From assembly GCA_003315335.1 (NCBI GenBank), contig QNRL01000009.1, positions 221,980 to 285,979 of the forward strand: DNA of 64,000 nucleotides, in the 5' to 3' direction. The notes under the pieces are model-generated. The model made no database searches. It saw only the letters and a program-made list of their open reading frames with translations, and was not told where the DNA came from. Both the position numbers and the translations under genes were made by a program. Numbering within the stretch: the stretch's first letter is position 1; the number at the start of each line of letters is the position of its first letter. Positions 54,514 to 63,875 of the stretch are shown here, one piece after another. This DNA is from Pseudocitrobacter faecalis (GTDB taxonomy: Bacteria > Pseudomonadota > Gammaproteobacteria > Enterobacterales > Enterobacteriaceae).

Positions 54514-55494
54514 TTAGTCGTAGCTTACGTTGAAGACCATATGCCCGGTAACATCACCCGCCTGCGCTTTGGGTTGATATTGATAGAATCGGGCAAAATA
54601 GCGTAGGTCAATAAACTGCGAGACGGCGCTATTCAGGGTCGCGACGTGATTCGCCTGGCGGAACGGCACCGGTCGGCGGTTCTCGTCCATGATCTGCACG
54701 CCGATACCTTCCGCTGCGGTTCTGCTGCGGCTCTCATTGCGAATCACGCCCAGGGCAGGTGAAATACCCTCTGGCGTGTTTCCGTCAAAGGTCATATTCA
54801 GCCGCGTACCGGCGACGCTAACATTCCCCGCACACTGCATACGAATCGAAAAATTGCGCCCTCCGGCTCCTGTACCTTTCCCCTTCAGGGCCGCAAGGGG
54901 AATGGAGCCGAGATTCACACGAAAGTTGGCATTATTGGTGATGCGGCAAGAGGGCGAGACGATAATCAGCGAATTTTCGCGCAGCCAGGTATTCAGCAAC
55001 GACTGACTCCCGCTACCAAAAGTGGTGTATTGCCCGGCGGCAACCGTGCCGCTCCCCACAAGGCTCGCTGTCTTAATGACGTCCAGTTTGAAGGTGAGAT
55101 CGTTAAGCGAGACATCGCTTTTACCGCCTCCGCCAACGTCAATTTTCCCTGGATAGCCAATCTGCTGAGCCTGGCGCTGAAGCGTAAATCGCAGGCCAAT
55201 ACCGGGAATATTGGTTGACCAGATCTGATTGCCTGTTTCGCGACTGCCATTGGCGATAACTTTCGTTTCCAGACTCTGTGAGCCGCTACATTGAAGCTGC
55301 AAACGATTGTCGCGTAATGGCCAGCTGCGGCTGGCAATCACCGTACCGGGTGGCGTTTGCGGCTGAACCATGATGCGCCCAATATCCATAAACAGTGGGG
55401 AAGGGATGGCGTCCGAGCCCAGAATACAACCGGCATGGGCCACGCCGCTGGTGAGCAGCGTGGCGGCTAACCACCATTTTATGCGAAGCATCAT
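54514..55494 (-). CDS. Fimbrial tip/minor subunit of the second operon
   Basis: 326 residues from the ATG at 55494, which overlaps the usher stop as ATGA and has GAGG five bases upstream; a longer frame runs inside the usher gene. The signal peptide ends VAHAG. The N-terminal region (CILGSDAIPSPLFMDIGRIM) is adhesin-like and the C-terminal half is a pilin domain with a Cys pair (SPSCRITN and RMQCAGN) ending GHMVFNVSYD. It is probably the tip adhesin; its ligand cannot be told. Confidence 0.82.
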   Translation of the reverse strand: MMLRIKWWLAATLLTSGVAHAGCILGSDAIPSPLFMDIGRIMVQPQTPPGTVIASRSWPLRDNRLQLQCSGSQSLETKVIANGSRETGNQIWSTNIPGIGLRFTLQRQAQQIGYPGKIDVGGGGKSDVSLNDLTFKLDVIKTASLVGSGTVAAGQYTTFGSGSQSLLNTWLRENSLIIVSPSCRITNNANFRVNLGSIPLAALKGKGTGAGGRNFSIRMQCAGNVSVAGTRLNMTFDGNTPEGISPALGVIRNESRSRTAAEGIGVQIMDENRRPVPFRQANHVATLNSAVSQFIDLRYFARFYQYQPKAQAGDVTGHMVFNVSYD

Positions 55495-58007
55495 AAGCAC
55501 CTCAGCTGTTGTGAACCACCGATCGGCAGTAACACCTGACACTGCCCACCGTCCCAGCGAACCCAGGCGTTTTTCACATTTTCGCCAGTGATATAAAGCG
55601 TGCTGCCCTGGCCGACAAAGCCGAGGGATTTACCTCGCCCATCGGTAATTTCAGAGCCGAATGGGAGCGGCATTCCGTTGCTCTGTTTGGCAACAAACAC
55701 GCGCGTTTTTTCGCGGCGGGTATTGAATACCACCTTCACCACGCTGCCTTCATACGGTACCGTTCGGGCTTCAGTGCTGGCGAATTGAACATCTTCGTGC
55801 GCCCCTTTGGGGTCGATTTCAATGTTATTGACGCGGTAAGGCTGCAAGGATGAAAGTACGGCATAACCTTGATTATCAAACCAGGTCGGCGCGCCCATGA
55901 TGGCGGCGCCTTTGGCATCTTTTGCTTCAACCAGCGCGAGCGTTGTTCCTGTTTCCGGCGTGAGCGTCACGCCGCCGGAGTGTACGACAACCGAGCCTTC
56001 CGCAGAGGCGGCAGCCTGCTGATAGCTGCGACCATAGGTATAGCTGCTCGACAACGCCGTCCAGGGGGAGATGTATCCGCCGTTAACGCCTGTCGTGTAA
56101 TGACCCTCCTTGTCTGTGTTCGCGTTGACGCCCCATGTCAGCGCGTGATCCTGACCGACTGAACCATTGACACCCAACTGGCTGCGATCGAAGGACGAGT
56201 CTTTGAATTGGGTGTTCGATGAAAGCGTGGCAGAGCTATCTTCGCCCTGGAAAAGGGGGTAGCTGAAACTCAGAAAGACGAAATCCTCTTTTTTACGTCT
56301 TGAGGAGGTTGTCCCGGTATCGTCATCTGTTTCATTCTCATTGGAATAACTCCGCTGGAACGTCAATGACCAACTCAGACGTCCCCAGCTATTGCTGTAT
56401 CCCAGTGAGTACTGCTCTTCTTTGCCGGAGTAATGCCAGTATCGCGTGACGGAACCATTCAGATAGAGCATCCCCCACGTTTCCGGCAATTGTTGGTTAA
56501 TGGAAAAACTGACGCCGCTTTTTTGTCGAATATTGGTGCTGGTGGTGCCGCGCATTTCGTCATCGCGGGCGTAGAGTGCATCACGCAGAGAGTAGTAATT
56601 GTCGGAGTTATTAACCCATCCCTGAATATTCATGCTGGTTTGTGAGGCACCAAACATGCGACTAAAGGTGGCGCGGTATTCCTGACCCGATGTTGTGGCG
56701 CTGGGCAGTTTCGTTTTCGCCTGGGTCACATCCAGCCCCAGCGCGCCATAACCGGTATTCATCCCCACGCCAACCTGTCCGGCCTGATAATCGTTGAACC
56801 CCGTGAGGGCTGAATAGAGTGTGAAGGTGTTATTCAAACCATACTGAAAACTACCCTGGCCGATGGTCGGTTTATCTTTCAGCCCGTCTTCATCAACCTG
56901 ACCGGCGGCAATGCCGTACAGACTCATATCCGGATGTAATAACTGCACCACTGAATCATAGGGAATAGACCAGGTAGAGGTGCGCCCATCGGCTTCCTGC
57001 AAGGTCACAATAAGATCGTTACCCGTGCCTGAAGGATAAACATCCGTGAGGCTGAAGGGGCCCGGCGTGACGGTGGTCTGATAGATAATGTTGCCGTCCT
57101 GACGAACGGTAACCAGGGCGTTAGTCTGCGCCACGCCGTTCACGACGGGCGCGTAGCTACGCATGCTATCAGGGTACATGAGATCGTCCGTATGCAGGTC
57201 AAGACCGATCAGGCTGATGGCGTCGAAAAACGTGCCGTTGGTGCTGAATTGCCCCATCGTGAGGATCGATTTCATTGCCGCAATAGGGCGCTGTAAGTAG
57301 GTTTGGTTGCTATTCCATTTGTTCTCGCCGCTGTTCTCATCCCAGGTATAGTTTCCGGAATGGCGCAATAACCAGCCGTTTGAGGAAAAGCCAGCGTTCA
57401 CGCCCAGATAAGCGCTTGCGCCTTTATCATTACTGTCAGATTTCATGATGTTGTAGTAGTTGGCCATATAACCCAGGTTGAGCGCGGTAATCCCTTCATC
57501 CCAGAATTGCGGCGGAATATAGCCGCTACTACTGCTATCCATCAGCCGCTGAGGGACACTGAAATCCAGACGCATCGTGGAGGCGCTAAACGTATCTTTC
57601 AGCGCGGGTTCACTGTTCCACTGAGATAGCGTTCCACAGAATTTTTCGTCGCTGGTTTTTGTCGAATCCAGCTTCTCAGGTGAGAGACCAAAGTTCTGAA
57701 GCATTTCTGCTGTATAACAGATCTGCGGCTTGCCATCGGCAGAACGCTTAACGTCAACGTCATAGCGTCCTTTCCAGCTCTCATTGGTATAAACGTCAAC
57801 GGAATAGGTGCCAGGTTTGAATGCCAGGGCATCGAACCGTTTCATGCTGGCCTGTTGTTGGCTACCGACGATGAAGTTATTGTCGAATTCATAGTCTGTT
57901 CCACTCTCTTCTGCGTTAACCTGTTCCGCTCGGCAAATGCCGGTTCCCAGGCAAAAAAGGGTCACCAGACCGCCAACCTGCCAGGGTGTGACTCGCCAAT
58001 GCTCCAT
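55491..58007 (-). CDS. Outer-membrane fimbrial usher of the second operon
   Basis: 838 residues. A signal peptide ends GICRAEQVN. The N-terminal domain has FDALAFKPGTYSVDVYTNES, the barrel has SYAPVVNGVAQTNALVTVRQ, and the C-terminus ends in a Cys pair (GGQCQVLLPIGGSQQLRC). It is the secretion and assembly pore for this fimbria. It is not a close copy of the first usher, so the two operons were not produced by a recent duplication. Confidence 0.92.
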   Translation of the reverse strand: MEHWRVTPWQVGGLVTLFCLGTGICRAEQVNAEESGTDYEFDNNFIVGSQQQASMKRFDALAFKPGTYSVDVYTNESWKGRYDVDVKRSADGKPQICYTAEMLQNFGLSPEKLDSTKTSDEKFCGTLSQWNSEPALKDTFSASTMRLDFSVPQRLMDSSSSGYIPPQFWDEGITALNLGYMANYYNIMKSDSNDKGASAYLGVNAGFSSNGWLLRHSGNYTWDENSGENKWNSNQTYLQRPIAAMKSILTMGQFSTNGTFFDAISLIGLDLHTDDLMYPDSMRSYAPVVNGVAQTNALVTVRQDGNIIYQTTVTPGPFSLTDVYPSGTGNDLIVTLQEADGRTSTWSIPYDSVVQLLHPDMSLYGIAAGQVDEDGLKDKPTIGQGSFQYGLNNTFTLYSALTGFNDYQAGQVGVGMNTGYGALGLDVTQAKTKLPSATTSGQEYRATFSRMFGASQTSMNIQGWVNNSDNYYSLRDALYARDDEMRGTTSTNIRQKSGVSFSINQQLPETWGMLYLNGSVTRYWHYSGKEEQYSLGYSNSWGRLSWSLTFQRSYSNENETDDDTGTTSSRRKKEDFVFLSFSYPLFQGEDSSATLSSNTQFKDSSFDRSQLGVNGSVGQDHALTWGVNANTDKEGHYTTGVNGGYISPWTALSSSYTYGRSYQQAAASAEGSVVVHSGGVTLTPETGTTLALVEAKDAKGAAIMGAPTWFDNQGYAVLSSLQPYRVNNIEIDPKGAHEDVQFASTEARTVPYEGSVVKVVFNTRREKTRVFVAKQSNGMPLPFGSEITDGRGKSLGFVGQGSTLYITGENVKNAWVRWDGGQCQVLLPIGGSQQLRCL

Positions 58008-58076
58008 GAGATTCCGCCCTGAAAAAAGAGAATACGCCGACCATTACTGGTGCCATTTATTTATCTCGTAATGACA

Positions 58077-58781
58077 TTAACCTGCCCGGGTCTTACTTTT
58101 TGCCAGCGCGCCATAGTCATTGATCTCTTCAAGGGTTAATTCTTCCCCCGCTCGCACGGCCTGGCGCAAATTAATCGTTTGTGAAGATTGCGGGGCAATC
58201 ATGACGGCTTCTGTATTTATCGGTTCACCACGGCCCTGGCTAATCGTGGCAACCGTAATGTAAAACGGTGTCGGATTCGTTAATGTCAGCGCGGTTCCCG
58301 CAGGCTGCAATCTGAGTTTGGCAATGGCCGAGACTCGGCCAGAAAGAGGTTCCGGGCGATATATCAACTTAAACCGCGAACGCACGGCCATTTTGAAAAC
58401 ACCGATGCCTTCCGGTGCTTTATCCGCTTTAGAGGTGCCAGGAATATCCAATACATTTATCCACCACAGGGATTCTTTGTTTTGCGGCAAGCTATTACCC
58501 GCATTGAGTTTAATGCGTATGACTTGCCCGCTGTGGCTATCAATACGTGAAATTGGGGGGTTAATAATAAATGGTGTCGTAATTTTATCGGGTGTAATGG
58601 TCGCATCACCATTATCCAGCCAGACCTGGGCAAGCGAAGGCCGTTCCGCAGTATTTGAGAGTTGTACGGTGAGTTCTTTTTCGTTTCCTTTATAGATAAA
58701 ACGTGTTCCGTTTACAATAATGCTGTCTGCCAAAACCGGAAACGTTAACATTAATCCACTGAGTGCAGCGATAAGCTTCAT
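58077..58781 (-). CDS. Periplasmic fimbrial chaperone of the second operon
   Basis: 234 residues from the ATG at 58781, with GAGG seven bases upstream; the ATG at 58793 is less well placed. The signal peptide ends PVLADS. The PapD-like fold shows in SIIVNGTRFIYKGNEKELTV, QVIRIKLNAGNSLPQNKESL and WWINVLDIPG. It should carry the pilin and adhesin encoded beside it. Confidence 0.9.
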   Translation of the reverse strand: MKLIAALSGLMLTFPVLADSIIVNGTRFIYKGNEKELTVQLSNTAERPSLAQVWLDNGDATITPDKITTPFIINPPISRIDSHSGQVIRIKLNAGNSLPQNKESLWWINVLDIPGTSKADKAPEGIGVFKMAVRSRFKLIYRPEPLSGRVSAIAKLRLQPAGTALTLTNPTPFYITVATISQGRGEPINTEAVMIAPQSSQTINLRQAVRAGEELTLEEINDYGALAKSKTRAG

Positions 58782-58844
58782 AAACACCCTCATCTTCTCT
58801 AAGTTATATTGTTGTCATTATTTACGGGATTAGGTGAGTGAAGG

Positions 58845-58870
58845 AAAAGTGGCGGCGTACCGCCACTTTT
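58845..58870 (-). terminator. Hairpin attenuator after the second pilin gene
   Basis: AAAAGTGGCGG and CCGCCACTTTT pair perfectly around a four-base loop. On the minus strand the hairpin lies 10 nt past the pilin stop and ends in TTTT then CC, an imperfect terminator that could let a fraction of transcripts reach the chaperone and usher. Confidence 0.7.
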
Positions 58871-58880
58871 TTTATTGCGA

Positions 58881-59531
58881 TTAATCGTAAGAAATTTCAT
58901 AGGTTGCATTGGCTGCAACATGCCCGGCAGTCGCGCTGCTGTTGGTCGGGTTCACATAGCTAACCTGATATTTATAAATATCCCAGGTGCCGTCATTGGT
59001 ATCGCGGATTTTACCATTGTCGTTACCCGGTTTGATCACCGTAGGGCTATTAGGATTAGTGAGTGCAAAAGCGACGTTAGTGGCACCGCTATTGTCGGTA
59101 TTTTTCAGGAAGCTTGTACCGGTTACCAGGCCAGAAGAGTCCGTCCACTTCACTTTACGCGTAAAGGTGCCGTGTTTACCATCCGGGTCACCACAGTCTT
59201 TCAAATTAATACTGAAATCTGTGCGGTTAACCAGCGCATTTTTAACAGAAAGCGCGGTTGTACGAACGGAATTCAGGAAAATAGTATTTCCGTCATTTTT
59301 GCCGCCGACAATTTTTACTTTACAGGAGCCGGTATAAACATCACCGTCAAAGAACACTTGCCCACCGGTAACATAGCCACCATTTCCGCCGCCAGGGTAA
59401 CCACCATGGTCATTATCACCGCCGTGGCCTTGCGAATTAAATGATTCTACAGATGCGTCATCTGCATAGGCTGCCACATTTCCACCCAATAAAGCCGCGG
59501 TAACCATCAAACCCAGATATATCTTTTTCAT
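58881..59531 (-). CDS. Major fimbrial subunit of the second operon, with Gly/His-rich insert
   Basis: 216 residues with AGGA eight bases before the start. The signal peptide ends AAYADD. A FimA-like domain has its Cys pair in YTGSCKVKIV and LKDCGDPDG and ends NATYEISYD. Between the signal peptide and the pilin fold sits a flexible segment rich in Gly, His and Asp (GHGGDNDHGGYPGGGNGG), unusual for a pilin; it would lie near the donor strand. It is first in its operon and followed by an attenuator-like hairpin. Confidence 0.82.
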   Translation of the reverse strand: MKKIYLGLMVTAALLGGNVAAYADDASVESFNSQGHGGDNDHGGYPGGGNGGYVTGGQVFFDGDVYTGSCKVKIVGGKNDGNTIFLNSVRTTALSVKNALVNRTDFSINLKDCGDPDGKHGTFTRKVKWTDSSGLVTGTSFLKNTDNSGATNVAFALTNPNSPTVIKPGNDNGKIRDTNDGTWDIYKYQVSYVNPTNSSATAGHVAANATYEISYD

Positions 59532-60183
59532 GTGCGTATCCTGTTACTGTGTTGTTTAATAGGACATTCGAATTACAATGATAAAGACGTGCACAGCTTC
59601 CTCTCTTCAGTGATTAAATAATTCTTCGCGATTATTTAATCTCTCCTGTGATAAATGCTGCCCGATAATAGTGGGCAACCGAAACGGTATTGCATCTAAT
59701 GCCTTTTTCGTATTTTCCGGCGGATTTGGTGGCGAAATAGTATGACTGTATTGAAATGGCGGTAATTTTCGTAGGTGAAAACCAGGGCTGATGATATTGA
59801 ATGACGGTTTGTAATGTGCGTCAGCTCTCTTTTTATTGACGAGGTGTGTCAGTTGGTTTGTATGACAAGTCCCAGCTTTATAGCAATGACTTGTCAGGGA
59901 GTGTATCTATTTCCGGCAAGAAAATTACAAAATTGCTAATGACTCCTTCGGGGATGAAAAATTAAATAATAGCGCTCACTGATTTCGTTAATATTCGAAT
60001 GAAAAACTCTGGAAATGTACCAGGAACAGTATTTGGAGTGAATTAAAGGCGGCAAAGGTCAACATATGAAGCAGCAAAAGCAGCGCGCCGCCTTTGAGTG
60101 TTGATGAGAGTGCGGTTGATGCCATACTCGTCTTCTGTCTCAGTGAAAAAAGCACTATCGCCTGCTGGCGGGCGAATTCAATG
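59532..60183. other. Intergenic region with three perfect inverted repeats
   Basis: 652 nt, mostly AT-rich, holding the promoter of the second fimbrial operon. Three perfect inverted repeats stand out: GATTAAATAAT/ATTATTTAATC (59612-59641, 11-bp arms), TGACAAGTC/GACTTGTCA (59863-59896, 9-bp arms) and AAAGGCGGC/GCCGCCTTT (60045-60095, 9-bp arms, 33-nt spacing). No gene, transposon end or fim-type switch is recognisable. Confidence 0.65.
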
Positions 60184-61071
60184 CTATCGGGGGTACGCTC
60201 CCGTCACTTCCTGCGCCAGTGTCGTAAATGCTTTTACGGCGGCCGTTCTCCACGCGCCTTTGCGTTGTAGCAGCACGGCAGTTCGTTCCAGCAACTGCGG
60301 TTTCAGTGACACGGCGTTTAATCCTTCATTTTGTGCGGCAATCGGCGACGGTAGCAGGGTGGTGAGCGTTGTGCGGCGCACCAGTTCCAGAATGGCATTG
60401 ATAGAGTTAGCTTCCATTACTATCTGCGGATGCAGTTCTCTTTGGCGGCAGTAGCGATCAATTTGTTCGCGGGTCGCAAATTCTTCACTCAGTAAAATGA
60501 GTTTTTCATTGTTAAGATGTGACAACGCTACGCAATCCTGTTGAGCCAGCGGATGGCTTTCAGAGACTACCAACGCAAGGGATTCCTTCAGTAGCGGCAG
60601 TACGTCGATGTCTGCTGAATGAACATCATCAAACGCGATGCCAATATCCAGTTCATCATTGAGCAGCAGCTCTTCCATTTTCTCCTGCGACATTTCCTGT
60701 AACGCCAGGGAGATACCGGGGTAGCGCGCGTAAAATGTCGCCATAAGCGGCCCGATAAGCCACGAGGTAAACGTGGGGGTAACGGCGACACGCAGTGAGC
60801 CACGGCTTAAATCTTCAACGTCATGAATTGCCCGCTTTCCCTCTTCCAGCGCTCTCAGCGCATTTCTCGCGTAATCCAGCCAGGCTTCACCGGCATCGGT
60901 AAGCTGAATATGGCGACCACTGCGATCGAACAGTTGCGCGCCAAGTGACTCTTCAAGCTGCCTGATTTGCTGTGAAAGCGCGGGCTGTGAAACGTGAAGC
61001 GCCGTGGCGGCGCGGGTAAAGCCGCGATGCTCAGCGACTGCCAGAAAGTAGTGAATATGTCGTAACAGCAT
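60184..61071 (-). CDS. cynR: LysR-type activator CynR
   Basis: 295 residues from the ATG at 61071, which gives the E. coli CynR N-terminus ([15 protein letters not shown]); earlier in-frame ATGs have no support. The helix-turn-helix reads [20 protein letters not shown]; the effector domain follows, with the CynR-like segment [20 protein letters not shown]. In E. coli it activates cynTSX in the presence of cyanate or azide. It is divergent from cynT. Confidence 0.93.
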   Translation of the reverse strand: MLLRHIHYFLAVAEHRGFTRAATALHVSQPALSQQIRQLEESLGAQLFDRSGRHIQLTDAGEAWLDYARNALRALEEGKRAIHDVEDLSRGSLRVAVTPTFTSWLIGPLMATFYARYPGISLALQEMSQEKMEELLLNDELDIGIAFDDVHSADIDVLPLLKESLALVVSESHPLAQQDCVALSHLNNEKLILLSEEFATREQIDRYCRQRELHPQIVMEANSINAILELVRRTTLTTLLPSPIAAQNEGLNAVSLKPQLLERTAVLLQRKGAWRTAAVKAFTTLAQEVTGAYPR

Positions 61072-61096
61072 GATCTGACCCATAAGCATAACCAAT

Positions 61097-61118
61097 AGAC
61101 TTCATTATAAATGAGTCT
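61097..61118. promoter_or_regulatory. Candidate CynR operator
   Basis: AGACTTCATT-ATA-AATGAGTCT is an almost symmetrical palindrome containing the T-N11-A spacing of LysR-type sites. It sits in the middle of the cynR-cynT divergent region, where CynR should bind. Confidence 0.55.
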
Positions 61119-61180
61119 TTTATCTTATGAGAAGTAGCGAGTAGCCTGTGCCCATTCCATAGTGAGACAGAGGAACAATC

Positions 61181-61840
61181 GTGAAAGAGATTATTGATGG
61201 CTTTTTGAAATTTCAGCGCAACGTCTTTCCAGAACGCGCCGAGCTTTTCAGAACGCTGGCGAACCAGCAAAACCCACGTGCGCTTTTTATTTCGTGCTCT
61301 GACAGCCGCCTGGTGCCGGAACTGGTAACGCAGCGTGAGCCTGGCGATCTGTTTGTCATCCGTAATGCGGGCAACATTGTTCCTTCTTATGGCCCTGAGC
61401 CGGGAGGTGTCACCGCCTCGGTGGAGTACGCCGTATCGGTTTTAAAAGTGAATGACATTGTCATATGCGGTCACTCAGATTGCGGTGCGATGACCGCGAT
61501 CGCCGGATGCCATTGTCTGGACAGTATGCCCGCCGTCAGCCACTGGTTGCGTTATGCCGATTCAGCTCGTGTGGTGAATGAATCACGCACGCACATTTCA
61601 TTGCAGGCGAAAACCGCCTCAATGGTGCGGGAAAACGTCATTGCGCAGTTGGCCAATCTTCAGACTCACCCGTCAGTGCGCCTGGCGCTGGAAGAGGGGC
61701 GACTCGCGCTACATGGCTGGGTTTACGACATCGAACGCGGTGACATTGCCGCTTATAACGGTGCCAGCGGGCAGTTTGTCTCGCTTGCTGAGAACCCGAA
61801 TACCTGCGCGATGCCACTTCGTAGCCTGTCAGCCGCTTAA
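61181..61840 (+). CDS. cynT: Carbonic anhydrase CynT
   Basis: 219 residues, as in E. coli. A beta-class enzyme: zinc ligands Cys39 (FISCSDSR), His98 and Cys101 (CGHSDCGAM), with the Asp41/Arg43 dyad. It keeps bicarbonate from escaping as CO2 while cyanase consumes it. First gene of cynTSX. Confidence 0.96.
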   Translation: MKEIIDGFLKFQRNVFPERAELFRTLANQQNPRALFISCSDSRLVPELVTQREPGDLFVIRNAGNIVPSYGPEPGGVTASVEYAVSVLKVNDIVICGHSDCGAMTAIAGCHCLDSMPAVSHWLRYADSARVVNESRTHISLQAKTASMVRENVIAQLANLQTHPSVRLALEEGRLALHGWVYDIERGDIAAYNGASGQFVSLAENPNTCAMPLRSLSAA

Positions 61841-61867
61841 TTTTTTCTATATAAAGGAGGTTCCATC

Positions 61868-62338
61868 ATGATCCACGCACAAATTAACCGCGATATTCGC
61901 CTTTCTCTGGCCGATCAGATTCTGCTTATTAAAGCGAAAAAAGATCTTACCTTTGCGCAACTCTCCGATGGTACAGGATTGTCTGAAGCTTTTGTCACCG
62001 CGGCCTTGCTGGGGCAGCATGCATTGCCGGCTGATGCGGCGCGCCTGGTTGGTGAAAAGCTCTCGCTGGATGAAGATGCGGTGCTGCTTCTGCAAACGAT
62101 CCCTCTGCGCGGCAGTATTGACGACCGCGTCCCCACTGACCCGACCATTTATCGCTTCTATGAAATCCTGCAGGTATATGGCTCCACGCTGAAGATGCTG
62201 GTTCATGAGAAGTTCGGCGACGGCATTATCAGCGCCATCAATTTCAAACTGGATGTCAAAAAAGTGGCCGATCCCGAAGGCGGTGAACGCGCGGTGATTA
62301 CGCTGGATGGTAAATATCTGCCGACAAAACCTTTCTAA
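61868..62338 (+). CDS. cynS: Cyanase CynS
   Basis: 156 residues, as in E. coli, with AAAGGAGG close upstream. The catalytic Arg96, Glu99 (IYRFYEIL) and Ser122 (GIISAI) are in their exact positions. It converts cyanate and bicarbonate to ammonia and CO2 as a homodecamer. Confidence 0.98.
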   Translation: MIHAQINRDIRLSLADQILLIKAKKDLTFAQLSDGTGLSEAFVTAALLGQHALPADAARLVGEKLSLDEDAVLLLQTIPLRGSIDDRVPTDPTIYRFYEILQVYGSTLKMLVHEKFGDGIISAINFKLDVKKVADPEGGERAVITLDGKYLPTKPF

Positions 62339-62386
62339 AACTGAGTAAAGTCCGGCGCGTTGTCCGCGCCGGGCTAAAAGAACAAC

Positions 62387-63568
62387 ATGAAACAATCTCC
62401 TCGTACTGGTCTGATGCTCCTGGTGTTGGTGCTCATTGGCCTGAATATGCGCCCGTTACTCACGTCTATCGGGCCTTTACTTCCACAATTACGAGCTGCC
62501 AGCGGCATGAGTTTTACGCTGGCTTCTCTTCTTACCGCATTGCCGATGATCGCGATGGGCGGTCTGGCGTTAGCGGGAGGCTGGATCAATCGTCATATTC
62601 GCGAACGTGATAGCGTGGCGATCGGTCTGTTGATGATCACCCTCGGAGCACTGCTACGTGAACTGGCACCCCACAGCGTCGTGCTGCTGAGTAGCGCGCT
62701 GCTGGGGGGAATCGGCATTGGTGTTATTCAAGTTGTGATGCCCACGGTTATCAAACGCCAGTATCAGCGTCGTATGCCACAGGTCATGGGACTGTGGTCA
62801 GCGGCATTGATGGGGGGCGGAGGTTTGGGGGCGGCATTAACGCCATGGATCGCCGGGCAGAGTGAATTCTGGTACAGCTCCCTGGCATGGTGGGCGGCGC
62901 CTGCAATTATTGCTCTGATTGGCTGGTGGCCGCAAAGCCGAGGTTCCACCAGAGCTGGCCCGGGAAGCGTTCAGAGTTCAATTCGCATCACCCACAATCC
63001 CCGTGCATGGTCTTTGGGGCTCTATTTCGGTGTTATTAATGGCGGCTATGGCAGTCTGATAGCCTGGCTGCCTCCTTATTATATGCAACTGGGAAATAGC
63101 GCGCAGTTTAGTGGCACGCTGTTGGCGCTGATGACTGTCGGGCAGACGGCTGGCGCGCTGCTGCTACCTTTGCTGGCGCGGCATGAGGATCGGCGGCGAT
63201 TGCTGCTGGTGGCGCTGGCCTTACAAATGATCGGTTTCCTCGGCTTTATCCTGTGGCCTGCGCATCTTTCCGTGCTGTGGGCGATCGCCTGCGGGGTAGG
63301 ATTGGGAGGTGCTTTCCCGCTTTGCCTCGTTCTGGCGCTCGATCATGCCGGACATCCGGTTATTTCCGGGAAGCTGGTGGCGTTTATGCAGGGGATGGGT
63401 TTTATCATTGCCGGGCTGTCACCTTATCTTTCGGGGTTATTACGTAGCATGAGCGGTGATTTTGTCGTCGACTGGGTGTTTCATGCGTGCTGTGTTGTTG
63501 GATTAATGCTGCTGACGCTGCGTTTTGTTCCGTCACGCTATCCGCAGGAGTGGTCTGCAACAGAATAG
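62387..63568 (+). CDS. cynX: Cyanate-operon MFS transporter CynX
   Basis: 393 residues. Twelve membrane segments of the major facilitator type, beginning LMLLVLVLIGLNMRPLLTSI, with the CynX/NimT family segment GGIGIGVIQVVMPTVIKRQY. It presumably moves cyanate; its exact role is unproven even in E. coli. Last gene of cynTSX, 48 nt after cynS; I see no clear terminator behind it. Confidence 0.95.
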   Translation: MKQSPRTGLMLLVLVLIGLNMRPLLTSIGPLLPQLRAASGMSFTLASLLTALPMIAMGGLALAGGWINRHIRERDSVAIGLLMITLGALLRELAPHSVVLLSSALLGGIGIGVIQVVMPTVIKRQYQRRMPQVMGLWSAALMGGGGLGAALTPWIAGQSEFWYSSLAWWAAPAIIALIGWWPQSRGSTRAGPGSVQSSIRITHNPRAWSLGLYFGVINGGYGSLIAWLPPYYMQLGNSAQFSGTLLALMTVGQTAGALLLPLLARHEDRRRLLLVALALQMIGFLGFILWPAHLSVLWAIACGVGLGGAFPLCLVLALDHAGHPVISGKLVAFMQGMGFIIAGLSPYLSGLLRSMSGDFVVDWVFHACCVVGLMLLTLRFVPSRYPQEWSATE

Positions 63569-63687
63569 AACGGCGTCCTTTCATCAGTAAAAAGCACTTC
63601 TTTGTGGATAACTCTGTGGTTAAGTGGGTATAAGGCAGGGTTATGCTGTGGAATGCAGCAGTCAGTGAAATATGTGCAAATTAGGGG
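63569..63687. promoter_or_regulatory. Upstream activating region of the rRNA operon
   Basis: The stretch between cynX and P1 should carry Fis sites and an AT-rich UP element. A perfect DnaA box sequence (TGTGGATAA, the complement of TTATCCACA) lies at 63603-63611. Confidence 0.5.
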
Positions 63688-63724
63688 TTGCAGGCTCGGC
63701 GTAACTCCCTATAATGCGCTCCCA
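63688..63724 (+). promoter_or_regulatory. rRNA promoter P1
   Basis: TTGCAG (63688-63693), a 16-bp spacer and TATAAT (63710-63715) are followed by the GC-rich discriminator GCGCTCCC. By comparison with E. coli rrnB P1 transcription starts at the A at 63724. The CCCACTGACACGG start region is that of enterobacterial rrn operons. P1 is controlled by ppGpp and DksA in relatives. Confidence 0.92.
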
Positions 63725-63796
63725 CTGACACGGCAGATGTGAATTACTTCACACAAACAGCCGGTTGGTTGAAGAGAAAAATCCTGAAAATCAGGG

Positions 63797-63824
63797 TTGA
63801 CTCTGAAAGAGGAAAGCGTATTAT
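63797..63824 (+). promoter_or_regulatory. rRNA promoter P2
   Basis: TTGACT (63797-63802), 16-bp spacer, TATTAT (63819-63824), followed by GCGCACC. It lies about 109 bp downstream of P1, the normal rrn spacing. Confidence 0.88.
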
Positions 63825-63862
63825 GCGCACCTCGCAACGGTGAGCTTCATGCCGCGTTGCAC

Positions 63863-63875
63863 TGCTCTTTAACAA
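63863..63875 (+). promoter_or_regulatory. boxA antitermination site of the rRNA leader
   Basis: TGCTCTTTAACAA is an exact boxA, the binding site for NusB-NusE that prevents Rho termination of untranslated rRNA. The remaining leader to 64000 matches an enterobacterial 16S leader; mature 16S should begin a few bases past the window. Confidence 0.92.

Noticed and set aside
60066..60104. Mini open frame of 12 codons (MKQQKQRAAFEC) inside the third inverted repeat
   Set aside because: No clear ribosome-binding site and no recognisable family; the frame may be chance.
59532..60183. Possible fim-type invertible promoter switch
   Set aside because: The inverted repeats are local stem-loops with spacings of 8, 16 and 33 nt. 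No matching pair flanks a promoter-sized segment and no site-specific recombinase gene is nearby.
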